From: JANXSF01 sp043745195
GTDB lineage: Bacteria; Acidobacteriota; Terriglobia; Bryobacterales; Bryobacteraceae
Length of the DNA stretch: 64,000 nt
Direction of reading: 5' to 3'
Assembly: GCA_043745195.1 (NCBI GenBank)
Contig: JAYTTF010000067.1
Span: 1 to 64,000, forward strand
Numbering within the stretch: the first letter of the stretch is position 1; each line of letters opens with the position of its first letter. The notes below the pieces were generated by a model, which made no database searches, was not told where the DNA came from, and was given only the letters and a program-made list of their open reading frames with translations. Position numbers and translations under genes: made by a program. This document shows, one piece after another, positions 33,141 through 41,759 of this stretch.

Positions 33141-33518
33141 ATGAGTTTTCGTTCCATTTGCGTATTTCTATTTACCGCCGTCATGGCTATCGCCCAAGTG
33201 CAATTTCCCAGCGGCGGCAAGAAGGAAAAGGAAGATCCCACAATTCGTACCGCGCAAGGGACCGTGCGCAACGCCAATGAAGAGATTAGCGCGGGTGCGG
33301 TGGTTCAGATAAAAAATTTGAAAACGCTTCAGATTCGTTCGTTCATCACCAAAGAAGACGGTAAATACGTGTTCAACAATTTGGCCAGGGACGTGGATTA
33401 CGAATTGCGTGCCGAAAGTAAGGGCTTTGCCTCGCCAATGAAATCGCTTTCAACCTTCGACAACCGGAAAGTGGCTATCCTGAACTTGAAATTGGAAAAC
33501 AAGGTTGAAAAGAAATGA
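33141..33518 (+). CDS. small secreted carboxypeptidase-regulatory-like protein
   Basis: ATG 33141 follows a GAGTGAGG ribosome site and starts a signal peptide (MSFRSICVFLFTAVMAIAQ). The 125-residue protein has GTVRNANEEISAGAVVQIKN, ITKEDGKYVFNNL and YELRAESKGFAS, again the CarboxypepD_reg beta-sandwich. These resemble the N-terminal domains of Oar-type receptors but stand alone. It shares its fold with the preceding gene and overlaps the redoxin gene by 4 bp. Function unknown; probably periplasmic or surface. Confidence 0.8.
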   Translation: MSFRSICVFLFTAVMAIAQVQFPSGGKKEKEDPTIRTAQGTVRNANEEISAGAVVQIKNLKTLQIRSFITKEDGKYVFNNLARDVDYELRAESKGFASPMKSLSTFDNRKVAILNLKLENKVEKK

Positions 33519-34066
33519 TCCTCCGGCTGGCCATTGTTTTTGCATTGGCGAACACGGTAATTGCCGCAACACCGGTGCTTCGGCTTAGCAACAACGTTAA
33601 TCAGCCGGTGGAAATTTCTACTTCTAAAACAGTCGCCACAGTAGTGGTATTTGTTTCCACTCTGTGCCCGGTATCCAATGCTTATCACGACCGCTATAAA
33701 CAACTGATTGCTGACTTCATGGACAAGCCGGTCCAATTTATATTCATCAACTCCAACGACAATGAAACGCTGGCGGAAGTGAACGACCATATTCGCGCCG
33801 CCGAACTTCCTTTCCCTGTATATAAGGATTGGAAAAATAGTGTAGCCGATAAACTGGGCTCCAGCATGACCCCGGAAGCTTTTGTGTTGAATGCCAAAGG
33901 CGAGGTTCTCTACCACGGCGCGGTTGACGATTCCAAAAACGAAGCGCGTGTAAAAGTAACCGCATTGCGCGATGCCATAGGTTCTGCCGTTCAAGGACAG
34001 CCGGTTGTGAGAAAAGAATTGAAGGCCTTTGGATGTACCATTCACCGCTACCGGAAGATTTCCTAA
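33515..34066 (+). CDS. exported redoxin-type thioredoxin-fold protein
   Basis: Signal peptide at 1-18 (MILRLAIVFALANTVIAA). The thioredoxin fold follows: VATVVVFVSTLCPVSNAYHDRY, where a single Cys in CPVSN takes the place of CxxC, then the cis-Pro region SMTPEAFVLNAKGEVLYHGAVDD and a C-terminal FGCTIHR. This CPVSN group is common in Acidobacteriota and Planctomycetes and is related to redoxins or SCO-like proteins. The second cysteine near the C-terminus could be the resolving residue. It is coupled by ATGA to the upstream gene and followed by a TlpA-like protein 1 bp later. Confidence 0.85.
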   Translation: MILRLAIVFALANTVIAATPVLRLSNNVNQPVEISTSKTVATVVVFVSTLCPVSNAYHDRYKQLIADFMDKPVQFIFINSNDNETLAEVNDHIRAAELPFPVYKDWKNSVADKLGSSMTPEAFVLNAKGEVLYHGAVDDSKNEARVKVTALRDAIGSAVQGQPVVRKELKAFGCTIHRYRKIS

Positions 34067-34067
34067 T

Positions 34068-34535
34068 ATGCGTCTGCTTATCACACTGATCCTGTCTGCT
34101 TTGGCACTGACGGCGCAACCACTGCCGGTCATCAACGAATCCAATTACGCATCCACTGTGGCCGCCGCCAAAGGGAAAGTAGTTCTAGTGAATTTTTGGG
34201 CTACTTGGTGTGTGCCGTGCCGCAAGGAAATGCCTGAATTGGTGAAGTTGGCAGCCAAGCTTGAAGCCAAAGGATTCGTGTTCGTCACCATCTCCGGCGA
34301 TGAACCCGAGGCCGAAGCAGCAGCCCGGAAGTTCCTTACAGCGAATGCAGTGAAACCTCCAACATATATCCGCAAGGCCAACGACGATGATAAGTTCATC
34401 ACACTGGTGGATCCCAAGTGGAATGGATCCCTGCCGGCATTATTTCTTTACGACCGCAAAGGGGTGAAGGTAAAAGCCTGGTATGGAGAGACGGCCCTTG
34501 AAGCAGTAGAAGCTGAGATTAGCAAGCGGCTTTAG
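34068..34535 (+). CDS. TlpA/ResA-like periplasmic thioredoxin
   Basis: Signal peptide at 1-17, then a 155-residue-scale thioredoxin domain with VNFWATWCVPCRKEMPEL, the active site WCVPC at 47-51, FVTISGDEPE, and the cis-Pro strand GSLPALFLYDRKG. TlpA-like proteins reduce disulfides in cytochrome c maturation or supply electrons to periplasmic enzymes. ATG 34068 is selected because GGAAG precedes it and it gives a proper signal peptide. It may be the redox partner of the preceding redoxin. Its stop overlaps the convergent propeller gene by 4 bp. Confidence 0.92.
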   Translation: MRLLITLILSALALTAQPLPVINESNYASTVAAAKGKVVLVNFWATWCVPCRKEMPELVKLAAKLEAKGFVFVTISGDEPEAEAAARKFLTANAVKPPTYIRKANDDDKFITLVDPKWNGSLPALFLYDRKGVKVKAWYGETALEAVEAEISKRL

Positions 34536-35614
34536 GACCCAAAGCAGTAGACGTGTCCATCCTGCGAAGCGATCACCACTTTCCCATTCCCAATTGCAGG
34601 CGAGGAAGATAACGCTGCGCCAGCAGTAAACTCCCACAGCTTTTGCCCGCTGTTCAAATCCAGCACATAAAACCGTCCATCGTTGGACCCAATGTAGACA
34701 TGCCCATTGGCAATGGCAGGTGACGATTCAACGCGACTCTTCGTCGCAAACGTCCACAAGCCTTTACCTGTCGCCGCATCGATTGCATGCACGTTCTTAT
34801 CGCGCCCGCCTAGCACTACTTTTCCATTCGCAACTGCAGCAGAGGATTGATAGGGGAACTTGCGCACTGGATGCTCATACCGCCAAACAATTTTCTTCGC
34901 CTTCATATCAACCGAAAACACTTCATTGCCGTACGTTCCAAAGTAAGCCCTTGTCCCACTAATGGCAGGAGACGATCCGGTATAAGACCCTGAGGGCACG
35001 TGGTACACTTCCTGCCCATCAGATAGGCGCACGGCACGGAAGTTTTCATCGCAGCCCGCAATGTAGGCTACTCCGTCAAGGATGGCTGGCGTAGCGTGCA
35101 CCGGGCCATTGGTTTCGTACTTCCAAACTTGTTTCCCTGTTTTGGCATTCACCGCATAGAGAGTTTGGTCATATGAACCGATAAGCACTTTATCCTGGAA
35201 AACTACAGGCGAGGATTTGACTTCTGTGCCAGTCTTGAAGGTCCACAAACCCTTCCCGGACTGGGCGTCGACGGCGTGAAGAATTCCGCCCAAGTCGCCA
35301 ACATAAACAATCCCCGCAAACACGGCTGGCGTTGATTCGCCGACTTCCTTCCCCGTCTTATATTTCCATCGAAGCTTGCCCGTATTTAAATCAATGGCAA
35401 TCAGTTCACTGGAACCAGAGCCAATGTAGACCGTGCCATTGTCAATCACCGGGGAGGATTCAAACACTTCCCCGCCCTCCCACGTCCACAGCAATTTCAG
35501 CTGCCCTGGAATTTTCTCAGTCGAAACTCCAGTAAGCTGCTGGTTCCCGCGGAACTGCGGCCATTGTGCCGGCAGCATGGAAACGGTGAAGCAGAGCAGC
35601 GTCAATAAGCGCAT
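34532..35614 (-). CDS. secreted PQQ-like (BamB-type) beta-propeller
   Basis: From ATG 35614 there is a signal peptide (MRLLTLLCFTVSMLPA). The mature protein has repeated blades of the form SSPVIDNGTVYIGSGS..LIAIDLNTGKLRWKYK, about seven or eight repeats. These are the PQQ/PD40-like propeller repeats of BamB and quinoprotein-like proteins, without the disulfide ring or PQQ ligands of true dehydrogenases as far as can be seen. It is the last gene of a five-gene overlapping operon and overlaps the alcohol dehydrogenase gene by 13 bp. Confidence 0.88.
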   Translation of the reverse strand: MRLLTLLCFTVSMLPAQWPQFRGNQQLTGVSTEKIPGQLKLLWTWEGGEVFESSPVIDNGTVYIGSGSSELIAIDLNTGKLRWKYKTGKEVGESTPAVFAGIVYVGDLGGILHAVDAQSGKGLWTFKTGTEVKSSPVVFQDKVLIGSYDQTLYAVNAKTGKQVWKYETNGPVHATPAILDGVAYIAGCDENFRAVRLSDGQEVYHVPSGSYTGSSPAISGTRAYFGTYGNEVFSVDMKAKKIVWRYEHPVRKFPYQSSAAVANGKVVLGGRDKNVHAIDAATGKGLWTFATKSRVESSPAIANGHVYIGSNDGRFYVLDLNSGQKLWEFTAGAALSSSPAIGNGKVVIASQDGHVYCFGS

Positions 35615-36702
35615 TGATATAACTCCAAGGCTGCGTCGGTGTTGAAAGTTCGCGGATTGAATCGGCCCGTCCATTGTTGGGCGGCGGCTTCCGCTAAAAG
35701 CGGCAAATCGTCCGTGGGGACACTTAGTTCGCGCAACGATCCGGCAAGCCCGGCAAGCATTGCGAATTCAGATAGTCTGGCGGAAAGATGCGGCGCCAGT
35801 TCCTCATACTCGCGCAATTGATTCCATGCGACAACGTGGGGCAGCATTACAGCAATCGCAGTGCCGTGGCTTGTACCGTAGCGAGCCGTCAGCGGGTTCG
35901 CTGTAGCGTGCGCCGCCCCCAACATGGAGGCTTCAATCGCGCAGCCTGCAAACCACGACCCAAGCTGCATTTGCGCAACCGCATCAATATTATTTGGTTC
36001 TAGTATCAACTTCGGAAATGCGCGCGAAAGCATCCGCCACGCTTGCCGCGCGAAGGCATCGCTTACAGCGTTACGCTTGGTTGTGACAAACGATTCCACA
36101 GCATGGGAAATTGCATCGTAACCCGCTGTGGCACGAACATGCGCCGGCTGGGAAAGGGCAAGTTCAGGATCAAGCAAAGCAATTCGAAACGCCGCCTGAT
36201 CGTCCCCACATGCCATTTTTATATGAGTTTCCGCATCAGAAATCAGCGCGTAAGTTTGCGCTTCACTACCGGTACCTGTAGTGCACGGCACTCCGATCAT
36301 TGGCAACAGTGGATGTGTGGTTTTGTTATGACCCCAATAGTCGCGCATGCTGCCACCGCAGCTATGGACAAAATTAATAGCCTTGGCGCAGTCAAGGGAA
36401 CTGCCACCGCCTAAGCCGATGATGGAATCAATGTTGGCCCGCGCCGCAACTTGCCGCCCCCGTTCCACCATGGCGGTATCGGGATTTTCACTGAACTCGT
36501 GATAAGCTGTGACGGTGATGCCAGCGGATTCCAGCAAAGCAGTTGCCCGCTTAACATGCCCGGCCTTAATCAACCCGCTATCGGCAACAAGCAACGTTCT
36601 TTGAAAATCTAGACCACGGGATAATGCACCCAATTGCGCAATCGCCCCGATTCCGAAGACCAGACGCGGCTGCAATATGAAATCAAAAGGAGCCAGCGTC
36701 AC
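35602..36702 (-). CDS. iron-containing alcohol dehydrogenase
   Basis: This 366-residue group III alcohol dehydrogenase has a cofactor loop GGGSSLD (98-104) and metal ligands Asp196, His200 (GYDAISHAVE), His265 (GAAHATANPL) and His279 (GTSHGTAIAVMLP). It oxidises or reduces alcohols and aldehydes with NAD(P); the substrate is not set by these motifs. No signal peptide, so cytoplasmic, unlike its operon neighbours, which are all exported. It overlaps the amidohydrolase gene by 4 bp and the propeller gene by 13 bp. Confidence 0.93.
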   Translation of the reverse strand: MTLAPFDFILQPRLVFGIGAIAQLGALSRGLDFQRTLLVADSGLIKAGHVKRATALLESAGITVTAYHEFSENPDTAMVERGRQVAARANIDSIIGLGGGSSLDCAKAINFVHSCGGSMRDYWGHNKTTHPLLPMIGVPCTTGTGSEAQTYALISDAETHIKMACGDDQAAFRIALLDPELALSQPAHVRATAGYDAISHAVESFVTTKRNAVSDAFARQAWRMLSRAFPKLILEPNNIDAVAQMQLGSWFAGCAIEASMLGAAHATANPLTARYGTSHGTAIAVMLPHVVAWNQLREYEELAPHLSARLSEFAMLAGLAGSLRELSVPTDDLPLLAEAAAQQWTGRFNPRTFNTDAALELYQCAY

Positions 36703-38135
36703 TTCTTTTGCGCCACCTTGGCCTTATCCACAATTTGCTTCACTTCACTCATCAAAGTGGTCACATTGTAGGGAATGCCTTGCTTAATAGTCCATTCAAT
36801 TCCGCCGTTGCCATGCACTGGATAAAGCGTGCGGAAATCCTCCAAGGGATTGCCGTTTACGATAAGCAGATCGGCAGACCAGCCAGCACGCACGCGTCCG
36901 AATTTTGCTTCCTGCCCTAAGATACGCGCACCGTTAAGGGTTGCCTGTTCAATGATCTTGATAGGTGGAAAACCCGCTTCCTGGTGCAGTTCAAGATTCC
37001 GCAAATAACCAAACCCGTACATCTGGTAAATGTATCCAGCGTCTTCACCAATGCCCACCAGTCCACCGCGCCGCGCAAACTCCCTGACGGCTCGCATCCA
37101 AATGCGGTAATTTTCCTTCCAGTACGTTTCATCCGTTGAAGTCCAGTTGATGAAATAGGAACCATGATTTTCCAGGTTCGGCCGGAAAAATGCTTCCAGC
37201 GCCGGATGAAGATACCCATTGAACCATGGTTGATTTTGGGCTCGCTGCAGATCGCGAGAAGCCTCGTAGATCGTCAGCGTGGGGTCCCACGCAACTCCAG
37301 CGGCAACCATGCCATCAAAAACCTTACCCAGTTTTTCCCAATTTGCTTCGCGCCATAGATGGCCCGCATAGCGAAAACGATCCGCTTCGTTTTGATAGTT
37401 GTAGCTTGGCGGAAAACCTTGCACACCCTCGTCCAAAGCGGCGTCTGGTATTCCATACCAATGCTCAATGGATCGCGTCTTGAATTTGATATCGTCCCAG
37501 GCGTTAGTCTCTTCCACGCCGGTGTGGTGAGCCACCGGAAGGCCCTGGGCATGCGCTTCCTCAAGTGCCGCTTGCATGATGTCGCGATGTAGACCCAGGA
37601 ATTTAATCCCGTCAGCCCCTTGCACCTTCAACTGTTTCACTCGAGCCCGGGCCGCATCCGGAGTCGCAGGGCGGCCCAGCATAGGATAAACAAAAAGCCG
37701 CGGAGCAACGCGCTTAGGATCGTCGCGAATAGCCAAAGTCGCCGGGGTGTCGCTATCACCAACATTGCGCACAGTAGTGATCCCACACGCCAGCCAAAGC
37801 TTCAACACGTAATCGCGGTCCATCGGCATTCCGCCGCGATCAGCGTGCAAATGGCCATGAAGATTCACAAATCCAGGAATCACGTAACGTTTCTTTGCAT
37901 CAATAACCGTGTCCGTGGTTACCGGTTGAATATTCCCAATGCGAGTAATCAGTCCGTTTTCGATGAGAATATCCACCGGACCCGATGCGGGAGTTCCGTT
38001 CCCTTCAACCAACAGAGCGTGTTGAATGACAAACCGCTCCGGCCTGACTGCATGGCGAGGAGCGGTTTGTGCGAATGCGCTAACATTCAGCGCAAGCAGC
38101 AGGGATACTACTATTTCTTGTTTTCGAGTGCCCAA
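36699..38135 (-). CDS. secreted metal-dependent amidohydrolase
   Basis: Signal peptide at about 1-22 (ending SAFAQ). The amidohydrolase barrel shows VIPGFVNLHGHLH (HxH metal site), the lysine region GADGIKFLG, VAHHTGVEE, SIEHWYG, VGIGEDAGY in place of the usual TDAG-type Asp, and C-terminal ADLLIVNGNPLED. Related periplasmic amidohydrolases act on cyclic amides or peptides such as X-Pro dipeptides; the substrate here is unknown. It is the third gene of the propeller operon, overlapping the propeller gene by 25 bp and the dehydrogenase gene by 4 bp. Confidence 0.9.
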   Translation of the reverse strand: MGTRKQEIVVSLLLALNVSAFAQTAPRHAVRPERFVIQHALLVEGNGTPASGPVDILIENGLITRIGNIQPVTTDTVIDAKKRYVIPGFVNLHGHLHADRGGMPMDRDYVLKLWLACGITTVRNVGDSDTPATLAIRDDPKRVAPRLFVYPMLGRPATPDAARARVKQLKVQGADGIKFLGLHRDIMQAALEEAHAQGLPVAHHTGVEETNAWDDIKFKTRSIEHWYGIPDAALDEGVQGFPPSYNYQNEADRFRYAGHLWREANWEKLGKVFDGMVAAGVAWDPTLTIYEASRDLQRAQNQPWFNGYLHPALEAFFRPNLENHGSYFINWTSTDETYWKENYRIWMRAVREFARRGGLVGIGEDAGYIYQMYGFGYLRNLELHQEAGFPPIKIIEQATLNGARILGQEAKFGRVRAGWSADLLIVNGNPLEDFRTLYPVHGNGGIEWTIKQGIPYNVTTLMSEVKQIVDKAKVAQKK

Positions 38136-39472
38136 AGTTGATTCCGGTTGGCAAAGAAAATAGCGCCATTTGCAGGAACAGCAGATGAATACACTGAACT
38201 TCCCAGACTCGATTCAGCAATCAGCTTCTTGGTTTTTGTAGCTTCCAAAACAACCACGTCGCCATCTTCGTCGCCAAGGTACACTTTCCCATCAATCACA
38301 ACTGGCGATCCCCAAACAGCGGCCAGCATATCGTGGGTCCAATAAGCCGTTCCGGTCTTGGCGTCCAGGCAATGCAGGAAGCCGGAAAAATCCGAATAAA
38401 ATAGCAAGCCATTGTAATAAGCACCGGTGGAAATGGAACGGCGAATTTTATCGTAGTGCCACAATCGTCCAGTCTGCGTAATGTCACCGCGCTTGGTTGC
38501 ATCAATGGCATAAAGATGGCCCACCCCTTCACCATGCTCGGGATCCTGTCCATTGGCTTGATAAACCACGTTGCCAACGATGATCGGTGTAGCAATCACT
38601 TCGTTGCGCGTTTTTGGCCAGACGGATTCTTTGGGATTCAGATCAAACTCCCAAAGCAGCTTTCCGGTTTCCGCTTCGTAGCTTCGCGTCTTGCCGTCGC
38701 CCTGACCGATGATCACCTGCACGCCATCGCCAATTTTGGCAACAGCAGGGGAAGACCATTGGCCATGCAAAATCTTGTCACCAACCTGATTGGCTTCCCA
38801 AACCAACTTCGCCGTCTTTTTGTTAATCGCAATGATTGAGGGAGCTTTCGGCGAAGGAATGTTGACGTGTGATTCATCCTGGCCATTCGACGTTGAAACA
38901 AAAATCAGATCGCCATAAATCGCAGGAGAGCTATTCGACATGTTGTGAGGAAACGCACCCACTTCTTCCATCATGTCGAACTTCCAAAGTATTTTGCCAT
39001 CCTTCAAACCAGCGGCAACAACTTCACCCCTGTTGGAAACGTAATAAACAATGCCATTTTCAACACTAGGGGACGAGCACACCCCTTGAAACGGCCAATC
39101 ATTCACACGGCCACTGGCAACTTTTTCATGAGTGATTTGCCAAAGGAATGCTCCTGTTTTTTCGTCGAAGGCCATAACCACACCGCGGTCGCCACCTTCT
39201 TTGGGGTTGCGCAATCCTTCATTATTGGTGCCCACCAAAACAACACCATCGGACACCACGGGGTTGCCGTAGGTCTGGGAACCCAATGCGGAAACCCATT
39301 TAGTATTAATCTTCTTGGTGACATCCCACGATACCGGGCCACCCTTCATAGTGGAGACCATATTGCGATCGTTAGTGCCACCCCACATTGGCCAATCTTT
39401 TTTCGGATCGGATGCGGAAAGCAAACCGGCAGTACCGGCAATGGATAAGAGCAGGCTGATTTTCTGATTCAT
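38111..39472 (-). CDS. secreted PQQ-like beta-propeller
   Basis: Signal peptide at 1-20. The 453-residue protein has propeller repeats such as GNPVVSDGVVLVGT, SSPSVENGIVYYVS, SSPAIYGDLIFVST, ATPIIVGNVVYQAN, GSPVVIDGKVYLGD and YSSAVPANGAIFFA, giving about eight blades. The start WPMWGGTNDRN resembles the usual WPxWRGxxRxG beginning of secreted acidobacterial and planctomycete PQQ-like proteins. These are usually described as outer-membrane or periplasmic scaffolds. Its ATG shares one base with the stop of the upstream propeller gene. Confidence 0.9.
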   Translation of the reverse strand: MNQKISLLLSIAGTAGLLSASDPKKDWPMWGGTNDRNMVSTMKGGPVSWDVTKKINTKWVSALGSQTYGNPVVSDGVVLVGTNNEGLRNPKEGGDRGVVMAFDEKTGAFLWQITHEKVASGRVNDWPFQGVCSSPSVENGIVYYVSNRGEVVAAGLKDGKILWKFDMMEEVGAFPHNMSNSSPAIYGDLIFVSTSNGQDESHVNIPSPKAPSIIAINKKTAKLVWEANQVGDKILHGQWSSPAVAKIGDGVQVIIGQGDGKTRSYEAETGKLLWEFDLNPKESVWPKTRNEVIATPIIVGNVVYQANGQDPEHGEGVGHLYAIDATKRGDITQTGRLWHYDKIRRSISTGAYYNGLLFYSDFSGFLHCLDAKTGTAYWTHDMLAAVWGSPVVIDGKVYLGDEDGDVVVLEATKTKKLIAESSLGSSVYSSAVPANGAIFFANRNQLWALENKK

Positions 39473-41646
39473 TAGTTCTTCGTCACCTTCAGGTTATCGA
39501 AAAATACTTCATAGGGCGCATCTGCATAGATGCCTGGAGCGCCTATCAGGTTTCCGTCGTCGTCAACCCGTTCCACAGTCCACGCAGTTGGTTCGGGTTC
39601 ACTTGCGGCCCAAACTTTCCCCAATGCGCGAACTTTCGTTCCGCCCAAGGATTCCACTCGCAACTTCATTTTGTACCAAACATCCCATTGGGCCTTAAAA
39701 GGAGCCGTGATGGTTCGTTGCGTTTCCGGTTGCCAGGATTGCAGTTCAACCTTGTCCTGATTGCCGAACAGCACTAAATTGTAGCGCTGGGCAACCAACC
39801 CGGCATCACCCATCTGCCGGCGCTTCTGTGAAAACCGTGTCTGTGCTTCCACCGTGTAATCGTGCATATCCACCGGTCCAAAGAATGCACGGGCCCTTTT
39901 GGTAGCCGGGTTATCAGCCAGTTTCACCAGCACGTTCCCCCCTTCTTCCGGACGCGTTTCAAACTTCGTATTGCAGTTGATCCATTCCGCCGGAACAGCT
40001 TTGTTCTTCAAATCATCAAAGTTCCAACTCCACGGAAGCGAAGCAACAATTCGCGCCCGAGCCTGTCCTGTAAGATTACCCACTTTAGCCGTGATGATCC
40101 CCGCAGTACTTGGTGAAGCCGCATCGATCGTCAACTTACCATCCACCGCCGTTGCCTTCAAAGTTCCAGCATTCCATTCAACCTTCTTTTCTTCACGCAG
40201 AAAGTTGCCTTGCGCATCGAACAAGCGAACTCGCAAATTCACGCTTTGGCCTGGAGCCGTCATAATTTCCGCAGGCACAACTTGCAGGTACGCCGCAGCC
40301 CCTTCGCCCTTCTTTGGACCAGGAGCATATACAGTTGGTGTAACCGTTTTCTTGCCGATTGCATAAAGGCTTTCGTTGGTAACAATGAACACCCGTCCAT
40401 CGCTGATTGCCGCTGAGCCAATCACCTTTTCACCCGTCTCTTGTCCGGGAGCAGGCTGACGAAACGTTACTTCGCTGAGCTTTTCGCACCGATCATTGTG
40501 CGGTTTTAGAATAAAAAACTTCCCGTTCTCTGTACCAACGTAAATCTTGCCATCGGCAAACACAGCCGTGGATTTCTGAATTGTACCCATGTTGAACTTC
40601 CAGATTTGACGCCCGGTTACCAGGTCGAAAGCAAACACGTTCGCGCCATTGTCCACTTGGATAATCCGGTCGCCGTCAATGAACGGCGAACTCACACCGC
40701 CTTGGAATCCAACATTTTGCCACTTGATTTGCGCCTTACCCATGTCCCCTTTGAACGTTCCGTCAAGGGCGGCAAGCAAACCCATTTCGCTGGTATCTAA
40801 ATTTTCTTCCGAATGGCTAACATAAACTGTAGAGCCGTTCACCACCACGCCAGTATTGAGACCCCGTTTGGACATTACAAACTTCCAAACCGGTTCGCCA
40901 GTCTGCGCCTTAACGGCATGCACTGCGCCGTCGCCGCCACCTACAATGAACAATCGCTGCCCACCCAGTTCGGCAATCATCGGCGGAGAATAAGTAGTGT
41001 CATAAGGTCTGCCACCAGGCGTAGTTACAAAAATGCTTTCCCCAGTGCGTTTGTCAAACGCAAAGAAACGATGCGCCGCGCGCGATTGTGCGCCCCAACC
41101 AGTGGTGACGCCGCTGATCATTACCTGATCTCCATCAATCACTGGAGCCGGTGTGCGGCCTCCATGAGTCGTTACCCATGCAAACTCTTCGCCCAATGAA
41201 CGATTCCAGACTTCCTTACCTTCCCGAGTGAAGCACCAAAGCTGACCATGCCCCCCAAACGCAAATACATTGCCCGTGTCAGGATCAACAGATGGGGAAC
41301 TCCAAGCCATGCGGTGGGGAGGAACGTCGGAAAGAAAAATTGCCCACTTCTTTTCCCAAAGCAGCTTCCCCGTTGACCCATCAAACGCCATCAGGCGCTC
41401 TTTCATCTTTGCGCCGCTACCGTCTGTGTTCATCAGATAAACTCGGTCGTTGTGCACAACCGGTGCTGAAATGCCGCCAAAAGGTGCCTTCCATAATAGA
41501 TTTTGCCCCTGCGGAGACCAAGTCGTGGGCAGATTTTTTTCGTTTGAAGTCCCGTCGCGCTTAGGGCCTCTCCAATCGGGCCAATCTCCGGCAAATAGGG
41601 GCAAGGTAACGGCCAGGGCAAGAATGAGGTGGAATGCTTTTTTCAT
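39472..41646 (-). CDS. secreted PQQ-like propeller with C-terminal glycan-binding-like domain
   Basis: This 724-residue exported protein (signal peptide 1-19) starts DWPDWRGPKRDGTSNEKNLP, followed by about eight PQQ-like blades (about 40-420). A second region (about 430-530) has a Big/fibronectin-like stretch around QVVPAEIMTAPGQSVNLRVRLFD. The last 190 residues (NFDDLKNKAVPAEW to the end EVFFDNLKVTKN) look like a concanavalin/laminin-G type sandwich similar to 3-keto-disaccharide hydrolase (DUF1080) domains. It is the first gene of the operon, with a 5' leader of about 64 nt from a TATAAT at 41717-41722. Probably binds or processes carbohydrate at the surface (inference). Confidence 0.88.
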   Translation of the reverse strand: MKKAFHLILALAVTLPLFAGDWPDWRGPKRDGTSNEKNLPTTWSPQGQNLLWKAPFGGISAPVVHNDRVYLMNTDGSGAKMKERLMAFDGSTGKLLWEKKWAIFLSDVPPHRMAWSSPSVDPDTGNVFAFGGHGQLWCFTREGKEVWNRSLGEEFAWVTTHGGRTPAPVIDGDQVMISGVTTGWGAQSRAAHRFFAFDKRTGESIFVTTPGGRPYDTTYSPPMIAELGGQRLFIVGGGDGAVHAVKAQTGEPVWKFVMSKRGLNTGVVVNGSTVYVSHSEENLDTSEMGLLAALDGTFKGDMGKAQIKWQNVGFQGGVSSPFIDGDRIIQVDNGANVFAFDLVTGRQIWKFNMGTIQKSTAVFADGKIYVGTENGKFFILKPHNDRCEKLSEVTFRQPAPGQETGEKVIGSAAISDGRVFIVTNESLYAIGKKTVTPTVYAPGPKKGEGAAAYLQVVPAEIMTAPGQSVNLRVRLFDAQGNFLREEKKVEWNAGTLKATAVDGKLTIDAASPSTAGIITAKVGNLTGQARARIVASLPWSWNFDDLKNKAVPAEWINCNTKFETRPEEGGNVLVKLADNPATKRARAFFGPVDMHDYTVEAQTRFSQKRRQMGDAGLVAQRYNLVLFGNQDKVELQSWQPETQRTITAPFKAQWDVWYKMKLRVESLGGTKVRALGKVWAASEPEPTAWTVERVDDDGNLIGAPGIYADAPYEVFFDNLKVTKN

Positions 41647-41716
41647 AGTTTTCAGATATCAGAGTTGACGATACTTCCAGCACCAGCGTTACTGCAACTG
41701 CTGGCCACTATAGTTA

Positions 41717-41722
41717 ATTATA
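41717..41722 (-). promoter_or_regulatory. -10 TATAAT for the propeller operon
   Basis: On the minus strand a perfect TATAAT lies 70 bp upstream of the ATG at 41646. No good -35 is seen; that position is occupied by the inverted repeat at 41726-41745. Confidence 0.5.
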
Positions 41723-41725
41723 GAG

Positions 41726-41745
41726 GGACATGCTTTCGCTTGTCC
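41726..41745. repeat. inverted repeat GGACA-N10-TGTCC between receptor and propeller operon
   Basis: The arms GGACA and TGTCC are perfect. As minus-strand RNA the hairpin would continue with two GC pairs and a GAAA tetraloop. It starts 15 bp after the receptor stop and lies just upstream of the TATAAT at 41717-41722. It could be a hairpin ending the receptor transcript, although no T-tract follows, or an operator over the -35 region. Confidence 0.4.
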
Positions 41746-41759
41746 TTTCCCTGACTCTT

